NCBI GenBank assembly: GCA_016204645.1
Contig: JACQKI010000020.1
Location: 1 to 5,795, forward strand
DNA: 5,795 nt
Direction: 5' to 3'
Source: Candidatus Kerfeldbacteria bacterium
Lineage (GTDB): Bacteria; Patescibacteriota; Patescibacteriia; SBBC01
The notes beneath the pieces are model-generated. The model was not told the origin of the DNA. It saw only the letters and a list, made by a program, of their open reading frames with translations, and searched no databases. This document shows positions 5,727 through 5,795 of the stretch, one piece after another. The stretch's first letter is position 1. The number at the start of each line of letters is the position of its first letter. A program made the translations under genes and the position numbers.

Positions 5727-5795
5727 CTAGACGAACTTAATAATCAACGCGATCACCAGCGCGTAGATGGCGATGGCTTCGGTAAAGCCCATGGC
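5727..5795 (-). CDS. atpE: F1Fo ATP synthase subunit c, C-terminal end (partial)
   Basis: The last 22 codons are present, encoding AMGFTEAIAIYALVIALIIKFV followed by TAG at 5729-5727; the 5' part lies beyond the window. This is the second transmembrane helix of the c-ring proteolipid. The Glu in FTEAIAIY is the ion-carrying carboxylate (Asp61 in E. coli). It is followed by Ala rather than the Ser/Thr common in sodium-binding rings, which favours proton coupling, though the first helix, with the other ligand positions, is not visible. The tail after the helix is very short (KFV). Reading starts at the window edge in frame, and the position just before atpF matches the standard gene order. Confidence 0.93.
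   Translation of the reverse strand, partial: AMGFTEAIAIYALVIALIIKFV

Noticed and set aside
5727..5795. Sodium-type c-ring
   Set aside because: The ion-binding Glu is followed by Ala rather than Ser/Thr; with only the second helix visible the sodium reading is not supported.

Overview
The window holds most of a bacterial F1Fo ATP synthase operon. Every gene is on the minus strand, so transcription runs from high to low coordinates. In transcription order: the 3' end of atpE (c subunit, cut by the window edge), atpF (b), an HD-domain phosphohydrolase gene, atpH (delta), atpA (alpha), a small hydrophobic membrane-protein gene, atpG (gamma) and a complete atpD (beta). atpB should lie beyond base 5795. 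atpC, if it belongs to this operon, would lie below base 2. No rRNA, tRNA, CRISPR array or transposase gene is visible, and no gene-free stretch exceeds 90 bases.

The ATP synthase genes are in the usual order (c-b-delta-alpha-gamma-beta), but two extra genes are built into the operon: the HD protein between b and delta, and the roughly four-helix membrane protein between alpha and gamma. Both are stitched in tightly. Each has a 2-base gap on one side and an 11-base overlap on the other, so they are probably co-translated with the synthase genes. The catalytic subunits keep their key residues (Walker A and B in alpha and beta, the beta catalytic Glu, the alpha arginine finger, the c-ring carboxylate), so the enzyme looks functional. 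The visible c-subunit helix reads more like a proton-type than a sodium-type rotor.

Only two intercistronic gaps exceed 10 bases, and each carries a structured inverted repeat. Between c and b there is an imperfect 32-base-arm inverted repeat. Between gamma and beta there is a 44-base nested palindrome that can fold into a three-way junction with all but four loop bases paired. Both sit at steps where subunit stoichiometry changes.

Organism: GC-rich bacterial DNA using the standard code (atpF ends in TGA, and TAG is the commonest stop). The delta subunit is short (128 residues), genes are tightly packed, most starts lack a clear Shine-Dalgarno sequence, and palindromic repeats lie between genes. 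This would fit an uncultivated lineage such as Patescibacteria (candidate phyla radiation), but that is inference; no marker here fixes the phylum. No promoter or terminator could be supported; the main promoter is expected upstream of the window.
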